Positions 36,549 through 46,516 of a stretch of DNA of 64,000 nucleotides are shown here, in pieces. Source of the DNA: Thermomonas sp. GTDB lineage: Bacteria > Pseudomonadota > Gammaproteobacteria > Xanthomonadales > Xanthomonadaceae. The position numbers and the translations under genes are program-made. The notes under the pieces were generated by a model. It was not told the origin of the DNA. It worked only from the letters and a program-made list of their open reading frames with translations, and ran no database searches. The number at the start of each line of letters is the position of its first letter. Position 1 is the first letter of the stretch. The stretch is from assembly GCA_016720345.1 (NCBI GenBank), contig JADKKV010000005.1, positions 434,001 to 498,000 on the forward strand, in the 5' to 3' direction.

Positions 36549-37801
36549 GGCAGCGACCAGCTCCCGTCGTCCGCGACCAGCTGCACGCGGGTCAGGCCCG
36601 CCGCGCGTCCGGCTTCCAGATCCGACACCTTGTCGCCAACCAAGAACGAACCCGGCAAGTCCAGGTCGAAGGCCGTGGCTGCGGCGAGCAACATGCCCGG
36701 CGCGGGCTTGCGGCAAGTGCAGTCGACTCGGTAGTCACCCAGCCCGGCCTCCGCATGGTGCGGGCACCAGTAGGTCGCGAGCAGCGGCGCGCCCTGTTCA
36801 GCGAAGCGTTCATGCATCCATGCGCTGTACGCCAGGAACGCGGGTTCGCCGTAATAGCCACGCCCGATGCCCGCCTGGTTGGTGACCACGATGGGCAGGT
36901 AGCCCGCCGCGCGTGCTTCCCGCACGCGATCGAAGATGCCCGCCACCCACTCCGTGTGTGCTGGAGTGTGCACGTAGCCATGGTTGACGTTGATCACGCC
37001 ATCGCGGTCGAGGAACAGTGCCCTGCGCGGTCCGGGCATCGATGCCAGCAACGCCTGGGCATCCGGGTCGATGTAGGGCGCGCGGATCACGGGATGCGCA
37101 TCGGGCGCCGCGAACAACCCCTGCGCAACCTGGTAGTCCTCCGGCACGCCTATGTCGATGAAGCCGGACGTATCGAGGAATCCCGCGACCCCGCCCGACG
37201 CGGCGGCAGGTTGCAGCACTTCGCGTTCGAACGAGAACGCCGCCTGCGCCGGCAGCGCCGCCAGCGCGGCCTCGGTGAGGAAATAGCAGCCGGCATTGAT
37301 CGCCCCGCGGCCGTGTTCGCCCTTCTCGCGAAAGCCCGCCACCATGCCGCGCCCGTCGCGTTCGACCGCGCCGTAACGGCCAACATCAGCGACCTCGGCC
37401 AGCGCCATTCCGATCAGTGCACCGCTCTCGCGGGTCGCGCGCTCCAGCGCCTGCGGCGGATACACCAGCCAGGTGTCGCCGTTGAGCACGTGCACGCTGG
37501 TGCCGCGCAGCTGCATGACCGCGAGTCTGATCGCGCCACCGGTGCCGAGGGGCTCGGGCTCGACCGAATAGGCGATCTCCATCCCCTGCCAGCGCGTGCC
37601 GATGGTGCGTTCGATGGCATCGGACATGTAGCCGGTCGCGAGGATGCAGCGGCGCATGCCGGACGCCGCCAGGCGATCCAACAGCCATGCCAGGAACGGG
37701 CGTCCGGCGACCGGCGCCAGCGGCTTGGGGACGTCGTCGACGATGCCGCGCAGGCGGGTGCCGAAGCCGCCGGCAAGGACGATGGCCTCGTCAGCCGGCA
37801 T
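36545..37801 (-). CDS. hddC: Fused HddC nucleotidyltransferase - GmhB heptose-bisphosphate phosphatase
   Basis: 418 residues with two catalytic domains. Residues 1-235 form a sugar-1-phosphate nucleotidyltransferase (LAGGFGTRL at 9-17, NGDT at 107-110) like HddC, which would make GDP-D-glycero-D-manno-heptose from heptose-1-phosphate. Residues about 260-418 form a HAD phosphatase like GmhB: nucleophile D265 in FLDRDGVINVNHGYV, and zinc-loop residues C346, H348, C361 and C363 (YWCPHH, DCTCRKPAPG). GmhB removes the C7 phosphate. The enzymes are usually separate. It overlaps gmhA by 11 bp. Confidence 0.9.
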   Translation of the reverse strand: MPADEAIVLAGGFGTRLRGIVDDVPKPLAPVAGRPFLAWLLDRLAASGMRRCILATGYMSDAIERTIGTRWQGMEIAYSVEPEPLGTGGAIRLAVMQLRGTSVHVLNGDTWLVYPPQALERATRESGALIGMALAEVADVGRYGAVERDGRGMVAGFREKGEHGRGAINAGCYFLTEAALAALPAQAAFSFEREVLQPAAASGGVAGFLDTSGFIDIGVPEDYQVAQGLFAAPDAHPVIRAPYIDPDAQALLASMPGPRRALFLDRDGVINVNHGYVHTPAHTEWVAGIFDRVREARAAGYLPIVVTNQAGIGRGYYGEPAFLAYSAWMHERFAEQGAPLLATYWCPHHAEAGLGDYRVDCTCRKPAPGMLLAAATAFDLDLPGSFLVGDKVSDLEAGRAAGLTRVQLVADDGSWSLP

Positions 37802-38387
37802 TGCGCGGGTACATCTCCGCTTCGACCAGCGCGCACAGCAGGTGGCCGATCAGCTCGTGGCCTTCCTGGATGCGCGGGGTCTCGCTGGAGGGCATGCGGA
37901 AGCAGATGTCGGCCAGCGGCGCGAGCTTGCCGCCGGATGCGCCGGTGAAGCCGATCACGCGGATGCCGCGCGCGCGCGCGGCGTCGGCGGCGCGCAGGAT
38001 GTTCGGCGAATTGCCCGAGGTGGAAATGGCGATGAACACGTCGCCGGCCTGGCCGAGCGCCTCGACCTGGCGCGCGAAGGTGTAGTCGTAGCCGTAGTCG
38101 TTGCCGATCGCGGTGAGGATGCTGCTGTCGGTAGTCAGCGCGATCGCGGCCAGGCCCGGACGGTCGTAGTAGAAGCGGCTGACCAGCTCGCCGGCCCAGT
38201 GCTGCGCATCCGCCGCGCTGCCGCCGTTGCCGGCGAACAGCAGCTTGCGGCCGTCGCGCAAGGCGCCGGTGCACAGGCCCACCGCCTGCTCGAGCAGCGC
38301 CTGCATCGCGGCATCCGCGGCCAGCGCCTGGATGTTGCGGACGGCGTTGTCGAGCTCCGCGGCAATCGCGTCGCGCATCGCGCTCAT
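37791..38387 (-). CDS. gmhA: D-sedoheptulose-7-phosphate isomerase GmhA
   Basis: 198-residue SIS-domain isomerase, first step of heptose synthesis (sedoheptulose-7-P to D-glycero-D-manno-heptose-7-P). It shows NGGSAADAQHWAGELVSRF, AIALTTDSSILTAIGNDYGY and STSGNSPNIL, all typical of GmhA, and the zinc-ligand-bearing C-terminus QEGHELIGHLLCALVE. The start ATG at 38387 lies in a 4-bp overlap with the hddA stop. Together with hddA and hddC-gmhB it gives the complete GDP-heptose pathway. A separate gmhA for ADP-heptose of the LPS core may exist elsewhere. Confidence 0.94.
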   Translation of the reverse strand: MSAMRDAIAAELDNAVRNIQALAADAAMQALLEQAVGLCTGALRDGRKLLFAGNGGSAADAQHWAGELVSRFYYDRPGLAAIALTTDSSILTAIGNDYGYDYTFARQVEALGQAGDVFIAISTSGNSPNILRAADAARARGIRVIGFTGASGGKLAPLADICFRMPSSETPRIQEGHELIGHLLCALVEAEMYPRNAG

Positions 38388-39412
38388 GGCACCCTCCACG
38401 CGGTCGCGCCGCCGGGACTGAAATGGAAATCGAGCAGGCTGCCGCCCTGCCCGCGCAGTACCGCCGACAGCCGCATGCGATCCACCGGGTCGCAGACGAA
38501 CATCATGAAGCCGCCACCGCCCGCGCCCGAGACCTTGGTCGCCCGCGCGCCATTGTCCATCGCCAGGGCTTCCAGCGAATCGATCATCGGGTTGCTGATG
38601 CTGCTGGCCATGCGCTTCTTCGCCTGCCAGCCCTGCTGCAGGGTGCGCGCGAAACCGGCCAGGTCGCCCTGCAGCAGGTTCTCCTTCATCTGCACCGCCT
38701 CGGCCTTGAGCTGGTGCATGGCCTCCAGCGAGACCGACGCACCCTCGCGCGCGTTGCGCGCCTGCTCGTCGATGATCCGCGCCGACTCGCGGGAGACACC
38801 GGTGAAGTACAGCAGCAGCGAGGCCTCCAGTTCGGCCAGCACCCACGCCTTGATCCGCAGCGGATTGACGATCACCCGTTCCTGCGCGTGGAATTCCATG
38901 AAGTTGAAGCCGCCGAACGCCGCCGCGTACTGGTCCTGGCGGCCACCGGCCAGGCCGAGGTCGACGCGTTCGATCTCGTAGGCCAGGCGCGCGACTTCGT
39001 ATTCGCCGAGCGCAAGATTGCAGTACTCCGCCAGCGCGGTGACCAGTGCGACCACCAGGGTGGACGATGAGCCCAACCCGGAGCCGGGTGGCGCATCCGA
39101 CCAGCTGCGGATGCGCAGCGGCGGGCGTTCGCCAGCAAGGAAATCCCGGCTGATCCGCAGGTAGGTACCGGCGAGCAGTTGCAGCGGCCCGGCATCGGCG
39201 CGCAGGTCGCCCGGCAGGCAGGACGCCGACACGCCGCGATCCAGCGCCTCCAGCACCAGCATGCCGTCCGGCGACGCATCGACCGTCGCGTGCGCGTGCT
39301 TGTCGATCGCCGCGTTCATCACGAAGCCGCCATGCAGGTCGCAATAGGGCGCCACATCGGTGCCGCCACCGGCCAGCCCCAGGCGCAGCGGCGCGCGCGC
39401 GCGGACGATCAT
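38384..39412 (-). CDS. hddA: D-glycero-D-manno-heptose-7-phosphate kinase HddA (GHMP kinase)
   Basis: 342 residues. GHMP kinase motif 1 is [18 protein letters not shown] near the start, the ATP-binding motif 2 is [11 protein letters not shown] (108-118) and motif 3 is [14 protein letters not shown]. HddA phosphorylates D,D-heptose-7-P at C1, giving the alpha-1,7-bisphosphate used in the GDP-heptose route; the ADP-heptose route uses HldE instead. The start ATG at 39412 overlaps the big glycosyltransferase stop by 4 bp. The adjacent gmhA and hddC-gmhB fix the assignment. Confidence 0.92.
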   Translation of the reverse strand: MIVRARAPLRLGLAGGGTDVAPYCDLHGGFVMNAAIDKHAHATVDASPDGMLVLEALDRGVSASCLPGDLRADAGPLQLLAGTYLRISRDFLAGERPPLRIRSWSDAPPGSGLGSSSTLVVALVTALAEYCNLALGEYEVARLAYEIERVDLGLAGGRQDQYAAAFGGFNFMEFHAQERVIVNPLRIKAWVLAELEASLLLYFTGVSRESARIIDEQARNAREGASVSLEAMHQLKAEAVQMKENLLQGDLAGFARTLQQGWQAKKRMASSISNPMIDSLEALAMDNGARATKVSGAGGGGFMMFVCDPVDRMRLSAVLRGQGGSLLDFHFSPGGATAWRVP

Positions 39413-42400
39413 GCGCCGTGCTCCGTGCGGGCGTCGATGGCCAGCGCAGACAGCAGGTCGCGGCGCATGGCATCGGCGGAGAAATGGGCGGAGGCATACG
39501 CGCTGCCATCGCGCGAGCAACGCAGCCAGGCCGCGTCGTCGTCAAGCAGGCGCACGATGCCGCCGGCGATGCCGTCGATATCGTCGGCCACCGAACAGGC
39601 CGCCTCGACGCCGGGCAACCCCTGCGCGCCGACCGTGGTGGTGACCAGGGGCAGCCCTTGCTGCAACGCTTCGACGACCTTGCTCTTCACCCCGGCACCA
39701 TAGCGCAGCGGCACCACTGCGACCCGCGCATGCCGGTAGCGCCGCGCCAGTGCATCGTCGCTGACGAAACCGGTGACCTCGACCCGGTCACAGGCCAGGG
39801 CAAGCACGTCGGCGGTCGGATTCGCGCCCACCAGCGCGAGGCGCGCCTGCGGATGGGTGGCCCACACCCGCGGCATGATCGCTTCGACCAGCCAGCGCGC
39901 GGCGTCCACGTTCGGTGGATGCGCGAAGCCGGCGACGAACAGGATGTCGCCGCGTTGCGCGAGCGGGGTTTCGGAGCCGAACGCGGCGTAGGCGTAAGGC
40001 GTCACCGCGCGCGCATCGACGGCAGGCTCCAGCGCACGGACCGCATCGGCTTCGTCGGCCGATGGATACAGCACCGCATCCACGCCGCGCCAGATCGCGC
40101 GCTCGCGCGCTTCCATCGATGCCGCCTCGCGCTGCAACGCATCGCGGTCCGCGCCGCCATCCAGCAACGCGGCCTGGTCCTGCATGCGGCGGAAATGCAG
40201 GTCGTGCCCGTAATAGACGACACGCGCGCGGCTGTGGGCGCGGGTCGCGGCCAGGTGGTGCTCGGCCACGTCGGGCCGCGACAACAACACCGCGTCGAAG
40301 ATGTCGCCGCAGGCCTCGACCAGCGCGCCGATCCCGCCCAGCCAGCGCGGGCCGTGCAGCACCTCGATGCCCATCGCCTGCAGCCGCGGCGCGTACTGCG
40401 GGTCGTAATGCAGGTTGTCCGGCCAGAATTTCACCACGCAGCCCGCCTCCAGCAACCGCTGCAGGAAGGCGAACATGGTGCGCGAACCGGCATCGCGATC
40501 CGGCTGGGGGATGTAGTGGTCGACCACCAGCACCACCGGCCGGTCCCAGGCGCGGTCGCGCGCGCGCGCGACCTGCTCGCCGTTCGGATAGTGCGCGGCC
40601 AGCTCCTTCGCCCAGCGTTCGCGGAACCTGGCCTGGTTGGCGACCTGGCAGGCCTTGATCCCGCTGCCGGTGTCGGTGCCGTGCGAGATGCCCTCAAAGT
40701 GCACCACCTTCGAGAACGGGGTGAAGTACACCTCCCGGCCCGCTTCGCGTACCCGGAACGCGAGGTCCGAATCCTCGCAGTAGGCGGGGACGTAGCGCTC
40801 GTCGAAACCGCCGAGTTCGCGGAACAGTGCAGACGGCAGCAACAGCGCCGCGCCCGAGCAGTAATCCGCGCGGCGCACGTAGTTGAATTCGGTCGCGGTG
40901 GGGTCGCCCAGCCGGCCATAGTTCCACGCCGAGGCATCGCGCCAGAGGATGCCGCCGGCTTCCTGCAGGCGCCCGTCCGGATACAGCAGCATCGAGCCGG
41001 CCATGCCGGCGTCGGCGTGCTGCGCGAACACGTCGAGCAACGCGTCCAGCCAGCCTGGCATCGGCTCGGTGTCGTTGTTGAGGAAGCAGACGTACTCGCC
41101 ACGCGCGAGCTGCAGGGCCTGGTTGCAGGAACGCAGGAAGCCGAGGTTCTGCGGATTCTCGTGGTAGCGCAGCCCGGGGACGTCGCGCAGCGCGGTCATC
41201 CCGGCATCGCCGGAGGCGTCCTCCAGCACCAGTACTTCGAACGTCGCGGCATCGCCACTGGCCTGCAGCGCGCGCAGGCAACGCGCGGTGTAATCGAGCT
41301 TGCCGTAGGTCGGCACCACGATGGTCACGCGCGGCGCGGGCACGTCCGGGAAATGCACGCCTTCCAGCAGGGCCGGCATGTCCACCTGCGGCGAAACGGA
41401 CGCTGTGGGTACCGGCGTGTACGCCGGCAGCGCGGGACGCTGCGGCAGTTGCAGGGTTTCGCCGGTGCCGCGCAGGCGCGCGCGCAACGCGCGCAGCGGA
41501 CGCGTGAGTTTCCAACTGGTGGATGCCAGCAATGCACGCGCTGCGTTCTCTAGCGCGGTGGCGTACGTGTCCAGTGCAGTGGCGCGCGCGCGGCTATCGG
41601 CCAACGCGTCCTGCGTCTTGCGCAGGTCCAGCACCAAGTCCGCGGCCTGCTCGCGTAGCTGCATCGCCTCGGCCTCGCTCACACCTAGCCGCTCATTGAG
41701 CTGGCGCGTCGCTTCACGGGATGTCACAAGCTCCGCATCCAGCGAACGCGCCCATGCCAGTTTCTCCAGCCGGTCCGAATCCACCCGCTGGTACGCCTGG
41801 CGCAGCTGCTCCAGCTCGTCGCGCGTGGCCTGTGCCCACTCGAGCTTCTCATCACGATCCGCTTGCAGTGCGCGGTGGGTTCGCCCCAGTTCGTCCAGCT
41901 GCACTTGGAGGGCGTTCGCCCAACTGATCTTCTCGTCGAGATCCGCCTGCAGGACCTGGCAGTTGTCGCCCAACGCCTCTAGCTGGTGCCGCAGCGATAT
42001 CGCCCAAGCGAGTTTCTCGACGCGATCCGCATCCACCTTGCGATGGATCTCGCCCAGCGCGGCCAGTTCGCCCTGCAGCGACTGCGCCCAGGCCACCGCA
42101 CCCGCGTGTTCGGCGACCAGCGCCCCATGGGTGGCGCGCAACGCATTGAGTTCCGCATCCAGCGACGCGGCCCAGCTGCCGCGTGCGTCCAGTTCGCCGT
42201 GCAGGCCGGCGGTCTCGTCGCGTGCCGCTGCAAGTTGGGCGCGGCTCGTGGACAGCATGCCGGCAAGGCCGTCCACCACGCCTTCGACCGGCGCCAGGAC
42301 CTGCGAGAAACGATCGACGGCCGTCGGCCAGGCCGATGGCAGCGTGTTGTCGCTGGCCTGGTCGAGCGCCGCCTGCAGGGGCGCGACCAGCCCATCCGCG

Positions 42401-43143
42401 GATTGCCCGGCATCGACCACGTGGTGGCGCATCTGCGGCACCAGGAAGGCATCGGCGGCGGCTTCGATCGCCGGGTCGTGGCGGAGCTCGACGGCAAGCG
42501 CGTGTTCGATGCCGGCGACCGCGCCGCGCCAGTCCTGCAGCAGGTCCGGATAACGCAGCAGGGTGCGCGGCATGTCGCCGCTGCCGTTGACCGCATCCAC
42601 GAAATGGCGCGCCCACAGCAGGTTGCCAAGCGCGGCCGGCAGCGCATCGCGCGTTTGCAGCGAATGCGCCACTTCCGCCGGATGCCGGGCGACCAGGATC
42701 GCGTGCGGCTCGATCCCGCGCGCGCGCATCGCCCGCGACCACAGCGGCGCGAAGCGGCACAGGCGTGGGTCCTTGACCGCCCACAGCGCCTCGCCGGCGA
42801 AGGTGCGGTCGATCAGCGCGCCGATCGCGTCGCCCGCGCGCCTGGCCGCGTCGCCGTCCTGCCAGTCCGGCGGCAGCGCCCGCGGGTCGTCCCAGGCCAT
42901 GCCAAGGCCGGCCAGCAGCCGTTCGTGGATCGCGACCGCTTCGCGCAGTTCCCAGAAGCCACTGGGGTTGTCGTGCCCCGCCGGCAGCAGGTCATCGCCC
43001 AGCACCGCGCCGTGCAGGTTGAGCAGCCGGGTCAGCGCCGAGGTACCGCTGCGGTGCATCCCCAGCACCAGCAGGCCCTTCGCGCCCGGCGCCCGCGCAA
43101 GGGACACCCGCGGTTGTCCATGCTGTGCTGGCATGCGGTCCAT
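39409..43143 (-). CDS. Large multidomain glycosyltransferase: sulfotransferase-like, repeat coiled coil, GT2, GT4-like
   Basis: 1,244 residues, probably cytoplasmic. Residues about 22-240 are sulfotransferase-like (P-loop [25 protein letters not shown]). Residues about 300-535 are a predicted coiled coil that includes six 28-residue repeats, each with W-A at W324, W352, W380, W408, W436 and W464. A basic [15 protein letters not shown] stretch follows. Residues about 604-830 are a GT2 domain ([18 protein letters not shown]; DxD-like [10 protein letters not shown]). Residues about 867-1240 are GT-B/GT4-like ([19 protein letters not shown]). It probably builds the backbone of the glycan exported by Wzm/Wzt, with the coiled coil acting as a molecular ruler. 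It directly follows gspD (27-bp gap). Confidence 0.85.
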   Translation of the reverse strand: MDRMPAQHGQPRVSLARAPGAKGLLVLGMHRSGTSALTRLLNLHGAVLGDDLLPAGHDNPSGFWELREAVAIHERLLAGLGMAWDDPRALPPDWQDGDAARRAGDAIGALIDRTFAGEALWAVKDPRLCRFAPLWSRAMRARGIEPHAILVARHPAEVAHSLQTRDALPAALGNLLWARHFVDAVNGSGDMPRTLLRYPDLLQDWRGAVAGIEHALAVELRHDPAIEAAADAFLVPQMRHHVVDAGQSADGLVAPLQAALDQASDNTLPSAWPTAVDRFSQVLAPVEGVVDGLAGMLSTSRAQLAAARDETAGLHGELDARGSWAASLDAELNALRATHGALVAEHAGAVAWAQSLQGELAALGEIHRKVDADRVEKLAWAISLRHQLEALGDNCQVLQADLDEKISWANALQVQLDELGRTHRALQADRDEKLEWAQATRDELEQLRQAYQRVDSDRLEKLAWARSLDAELVTSREATRQLNERLGVSEAEAMQLREQAADLVLDLRKTQDALADSRARATALDTYATALENAARALLASTSWKLTRPLRALRARLRGTGETLQLPQRPALPAYTPVPTASVSPQVDMPALLEGVHFPDVPAPRVTIVVPTYGKLDYTARCLRALQASGDAATFEVLVLEDASGDAGMTALRDVPGLRYHENPQNLGFLRSCNQALQLARGEYVCFLNNDTEPMPGWLDALLDVFAQHADAGMAGSMLLYPDGRLQEAGGILWRDASAWNYGRLGDPTATEFNYVRRADYCSGAALLLPSALFRELGGFDERYVPAYCEDSDLAFRVREAGREVYFTPFSKVVHFEGISHGTDTGSGIKACQVANQARFRERWAKELAAHYPNGEQVARARDRAWDRPVVLVVDHYIPQPDRDAGSRTMFAFLQRLLEAGCVVKFWPDNLHYDPQYAPRLQAMGIEVLHGPRWLGGIGALVEACGDIFDAVLLSRPDVAEHHLAATRAHSRARVVYYGHDLHFRRMQDQAALLDGGADRDALQREAASMEARERAIWRGVDAVLYPSADEADAVRALEPAVDARAVTPYAYAAFGSETPLAQRGDILFVAGFAHPPNVDAARWLVEAIMPRVWATHPQARLALVGANPTADVLALACDRVEVTGFVSDDALARRYRHARVAVVPLRYGAGVKSKVVEALQQGLPLVTTTVGAQGLPGVEAACSVADDIDGIAGGIVRLLDDDAAWLRCSRDGSAYASAHFSADAMRRDLLSALAIDARTEHGA

Positions 43144-43170
43144 CCGCTGGTCGGGAAGCTGCCGCCGCGA

Positions 43171-45321
43171 TCAGGGCTGTACCGGGACCGAGGGCGTGAC
43201 CTGCACCGGCGGTTGCCCGGTCAGCGGCAGTTCCAGCATTTCGAAGCGCTGGCCAAGCGAACGGGTCAATTCCTCGACCTGGTCATCGGTCTCGAGGATG
43301 TACGGCACGATCATCATGATGAGTTCGGTCTTGTTGTCGCCGCGCTTCTCGGTCTTGAACAGGTTGCCCAGCAACGGGATGTCCTTGAGGTAGGGCACGC
43401 CGCTGTCACCGACGGTCTTGCGCTGCGCCATCAGGCCGGCGATCAGGATCGCGCTGCCGTCCTTCAGGCTGAGGCTGGTGGTATAGGAACGGTTGAAGAT
43501 CGCCGGCGAGTTGACCGAGGAGTCCGCCCCCACCGGCAGCGCTTCGCTGACCTCCTGGCGCAACTCGATGTCGACCCGGTCGTCGGAGTACACCACTGGC
43601 TTGACGTTGAGCAGGATGCCGGTCTTGCGGTACTGCACGGTCTGGATGATGCCGCTGTTGCCATCCGTCGTGATGCCGGAGGTGGCTTGCGATGAAATCG
43701 TCGGAACTTCGGTGCCGACGTCGAAACTGGCTTCCTCGCCACTCTTTACCATCAGTCGCGGGGTGGACAGCACGCTGATGCGGTCCTGGCTGGCCAGCGC
43801 CCTCAAGGACGCGCGGGTCTGCCCACCGATGTCGAGCAGGTAGGTCAACCCGGCACCGCCGGTACCGGTGACCAGGGTGCCGGAGCTGATGGTGCCATTG
43901 TACTTGCCGAGGTCGGCGTTCCTCGCCAGCCACGCGATCCCCAGTTCCTGGTCGTTGGTCAAGGTCACTTCGGCCACGGTGACCTCGATCATCACCTGAC
44001 GCGGTGCGCGATCCATCTGCTGGATCAACTGCAGCACGCGACCCCAGTCGGTCGCCGAGCCCTGGAAGATGATCGCGTTGCGCGGCTCGTCCAGCGACAG
44101 CTTGCCCTTGGCCAGGTCGCCACCGCCGGCCGCAGCGTTGGTTGCGGTTCCGGCCGCAGGCGGCGCCGCGCCGACCTGGCTGCCGTCGATCGCGTTGCGC
44201 GCCGGGTCGCGGGTGCCGCCAGTACCCGTGCGCACCCCGGTGATCGTCTTCACGATCTCGGCGGCTTGGGTGTTCTTGACCATGTAATAGAAAAGGCCGT
44301 CGCTGCCCGCGGTGGGATTGGGCTTGTCGATGCTGCGCGCCCATTCCACCGCATGCTCCAGCGCGCCGCGGTCGGCGGCGAACACCAGCACCGCATTCGC
44401 CGCATCCAGCGGCAGCACCAGGATCGCGGTGCCGCCCGCACCGGCGCTGTAAAGCGCCGCACCGTAGCCTTCCGCGCTCATGACTTCGACCAGCCGCTTG
44501 GCAAGGTCGGCGGCAGTGACGAACGCGGGCTCCAGCCTGGCGCTGACGCGGCCGCGCATGTAAGGCCGGTCGAGCACGCGGATCGCTTCACCAGCCTGCC
44601 GCACCAGCTCCGGCTTGCCCATCAGGATCACCGCATTGCGGCCGCTGTCCGCCTGGATGGTCAGGCCCTGGTCCTTGAATGCCACGTTCAGCAGGTTCAC
44701 CACGTCGCTGGCCCGCACCGAGTGCATTTCCATCAACTGGAACACCGGGCGGTGGCTGATGGGCACCTCGGGCAGGGTACGTCCGCTGACGACCAGCGGC
44801 GTGGCCCCGGTCGACGAATCGCGCGCGCGGTTGAAGAACACCAGGCCGGAGCTGAACTCTGTGGACACGCCATACGTGCGCAGCACCTGCACCGCGAGCC
44901 GGTAGAAATCCTGCGGCGACTGCGGTCCTTGCGTGCGCAGGGTGACCAGGTCCTGCATGCGCGCGACCTGCGGATCCATCTGGAAGCCGACGCCCAGGAT
45001 CGAACCGAAGAATTCGTTGATGAACGCCGGTACCGGCATGCCCTCGATGTTGACGTTCACCGCACCGCCCTTCAGCGGCGGCATCGCCGCGCCGCTGATG
45101 CCTGCGACCAGCGTGTTGTTGCCGCTGCCGGGGATTTCCGGGGTGCCGCTGCGCTGCAGGTCCTGGCGCTGAACGCCTCCCTGCTGCTGGCTGAACGCCT
45201 CGGTGCCAGGCGCCTGGTCCGGAAGCGGCAGCGGTGCGGGCAGCACGACCGGCGGCGTGGCGCAGGCGCCGGCCAACAGCGCGGTGGCGGCGGCGATCAA
45301 CAGGGGACGAAGGTTATTCAT
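43171..45321 (-). CDS. gspD: T2SS outer-membrane secretin GspD (XpsD-type, lipoprotein)
   Basis: 716 residues. The signal peptide ends LAGAC at residue 20, so the secretin is probably lipidated like XpsD. N-domains (about 85-400) include NIEGMPVPAFINEFFGSILG and RNAVILMGKPELVRQ. The secretin core (about 440-675) has VMIEVTVAEVTLTNDQELGI, VLSTPRLMVKSGEEASFDVG and the C-terminal GVPYLKDIPLLGNLFK. A low-complexity Thr/Gly/Ala insertion lies near 365-400. It forms the gated outer-membrane channel. It is the last T2SS gene, in the E-to-D order of the Xps system. Confidence 0.94.
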   Translation of the reverse strand: MNNLRPLLIAAATALLAGACATPPVVLPAPLPLPDQAPGTEAFSQQQGGVQRQDLQRSGTPEIPGSGNNTLVAGISGAAMPPLKGGAVNVNIEGMPVPAFINEFFGSILGVGFQMDPQVARMQDLVTLRTQGPQSPQDFYRLAVQVLRTYGVSTEFSSGLVFFNRARDSSTGATPLVVSGRTLPEVPISHRPVFQLMEMHSVRASDVVNLLNVAFKDQGLTIQADSGRNAVILMGKPELVRQAGEAIRVLDRPYMRGRVSARLEPAFVTAADLAKRLVEVMSAEGYGAALYSAGAGGTAILVLPLDAANAVLVFAADRGALEHAVEWARSIDKPNPTAGSDGLFYYMVKNTQAAEIVKTITGVRTGTGGTRDPARNAIDGSQVGAAPPAAGTATNAAAGGGDLAKGKLSLDEPRNAIIFQGSATDWGRVLQLIQQMDRAPRQVMIEVTVAEVTLTNDQELGIAWLARNADLGKYNGTISSGTLVTGTGGAGLTYLLDIGGQTRASLRALASQDRISVLSTPRLMVKSGEEASFDVGTEVPTISSQATSGITTDGNSGIIQTVQYRKTGILLNVKPVVYSDDRVDIELRQEVSEALPVGADSSVNSPAIFNRSYTTSLSLKDGSAILIAGLMAQRKTVGDSGVPYLKDIPLLGNLFKTEKRGDNKTELIMMIVPYILETDDQVEELTRSLGQRFEMLELPLTGQPPVQVTPSVPVQP

Positions 45322-45345
45322 TCGGATGGCGTTTCTTCACGGAAT

Positions 45346-45921
45346 TCAGTTGGGGCCGCGCGCCACCGGCGCCGCGGGCGAAGGCTTGGCCGGGACGACA
45401 GCGGGCTTGCCCGATGATGGAGTGGCCGCAGGCTTCCCAGGCGCGCCGATACAGGCATCGGATTCGGCGGTTGGCTTCTGGTACAGCTTGCGCAGGCGGC
45501 GGCAACCGTCCTTTTCGAACCAGATGCTGTCGCGATTGGCGGCGACCAGGGTCGCACCGTCGGGCATCGTCTCGCCGATGCCGACCCAGACCGACTTCTG
45601 TGCCTTGCCCGACTCGTTGACCGCCACCCTGAGCCGCGGCTGGGTGACGATGGCGGCCAGGGTCCATTGCGTCGCAGGCGCGGCGCGGCTCCCAGCCTGC
45701 CGCAGGTCACCCCAGTAGCGGGCACTCTGGACGGACTGGAACTGGTCGAAGCGGAAACGCCGGGTTTCCTGCGCGTTGGGCAACGACCACGGCGTATCGT
45801 CAGGCTTCGGCGGCGCGGCCGCGCGGATCGGCAGGAACAAGCCGATCACCGCGCCCACCAGCACGCCAGCGAGCGCCGCAGCGGCCAGTCCACGCCGGCG
45901 CACGAGCTCAGGCAGCGCCAT
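45346..45921 (-). CDS. T2SS inner-membrane protein GspN/GspC-like (XpsN-type)
   Basis: 191 residues. One N-terminal membrane helix (about 13-32) is followed by a periplasmic domain resembling the homology region of GspC: GIGETMPDGATLVAANRDSI then WFEKDGCRRLRKLYQ. It ends in a Pro/Ala-rich tail. It takes the XpsN place between gspM and gspD, where the protein connects the inner-membrane platform (L, M) to the secretin. There is no PDZ domain. The start ATG at 45921 overlaps the gspM stop by 14 bp; an ATG 7 codons upstream is possible. Confidence 0.75.
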   Translation of the reverse strand: MALPELVRRRGLAAAALAGVLVGAVIGLFLPIRAAAPPKPDDTPWSLPNAQETRRFRFDQFQSVQSARYWGDLRQAGSRAAPATQWTLAAIVTQPRLRVAVNESGKAQKSVWVGIGETMPDGATLVAANRDSIWFEKDGCRRLRKLYQKPTAESDACIGAPGKPAATPSSGKPAVVPAKPSPAAPVARGPN

Positions 45922-46516
45922 TGGCCGCCCCCTGCACGCCAAGCTTGCCCACGCGGTAATACGCCACCAGCGTCAGCGAGAAATTCGGCACGCCCTGCGC
46001 GAACGTAAACGAGAATTGCTCGATCGTGACCAGGCGGTCGGAGCTTTCCAGCAACCGCAGGATCTCCAGCATCTGCGCCTGGCTGGTCACCCCCCGCATC
46101 GTCACCGGAATGCGCCAGAGGCCACGTTGGCCGGCCATCTCCGTCGGCGGACGGGCTTCGGTGGTCAGCTTGCGGCCGTAGGCGTTCATCAGCTTGCGGA
46201 CCATCGCCTGCACTTCGGCCTGGGCAAGGCCAATCGTCGCGGCTGCGGGAATCTCCGCCTGCAGCGCCTTCTCCACCGCCTGCGCCGATTGCGCGCGCGC
46301 CACCCAGTACTCCTGGCCGGCGAGCGCGGTCATCTTGTACAGGTGCAGCGACCGCTCCTGGTAATGCGAATGCAGGTCGCGGCGCCAGTCCACCAGCACC
46401 AGGCACAGGTAGATGAAGGCGATGGCAGCAGCGGCAACGGTCCCCCAGCGCAGCCGGGGGTTGCCCTTCCACTCTTCGCGCATCGCCCGCAGCTGCGACG
46501 GGATCCGGGCACTCAC
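45908..46516 (-). CDS. gspM: T2SS inner-membrane protein GspM
   Basis: 202 residues from a GTG start that overlaps the gspL stop (GTGA). One membrane helix near 24-42 (WGTVAAAAIAFIYLCLVLVD) follows a short cytoplasmic end. The periplasmic part is helical and then ferredoxin-like (LLESSDRLVTIEQFSFTFAQ). It forms the inner-membrane platform with GspL and anchors the ATPase. Identity is from topology, size and place in the cluster rather than a strong motif. Confidence 0.78.
   Translation of the reverse strand: MSARIPSQLRAMREEWKGNPRLRWGTVAAAAIAFIYLCLVLVDWRRDLHSHYQERSLHLYKMTALAGQEYWVARAQSAQAVEKALQAEIPAAATIGLAQAEVQAMVRKLMNAYGRKLTTEARPPTEMAGQRGLWRIPVTMRGVTSQAQMLEILRLLESSDRLVTIEQFSFTFAQGVPNFSLTLVAYYRVGKLGVQGAANGAA

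Noticed and set aside
41674-42177. DNA-level tandem duplication behind the 28-residue repeats
   Set aside because: The repeats are clear in protein but the 84-bp units are diverged in DNA, so this is an old protein repeat, not a recent DNA expansion.
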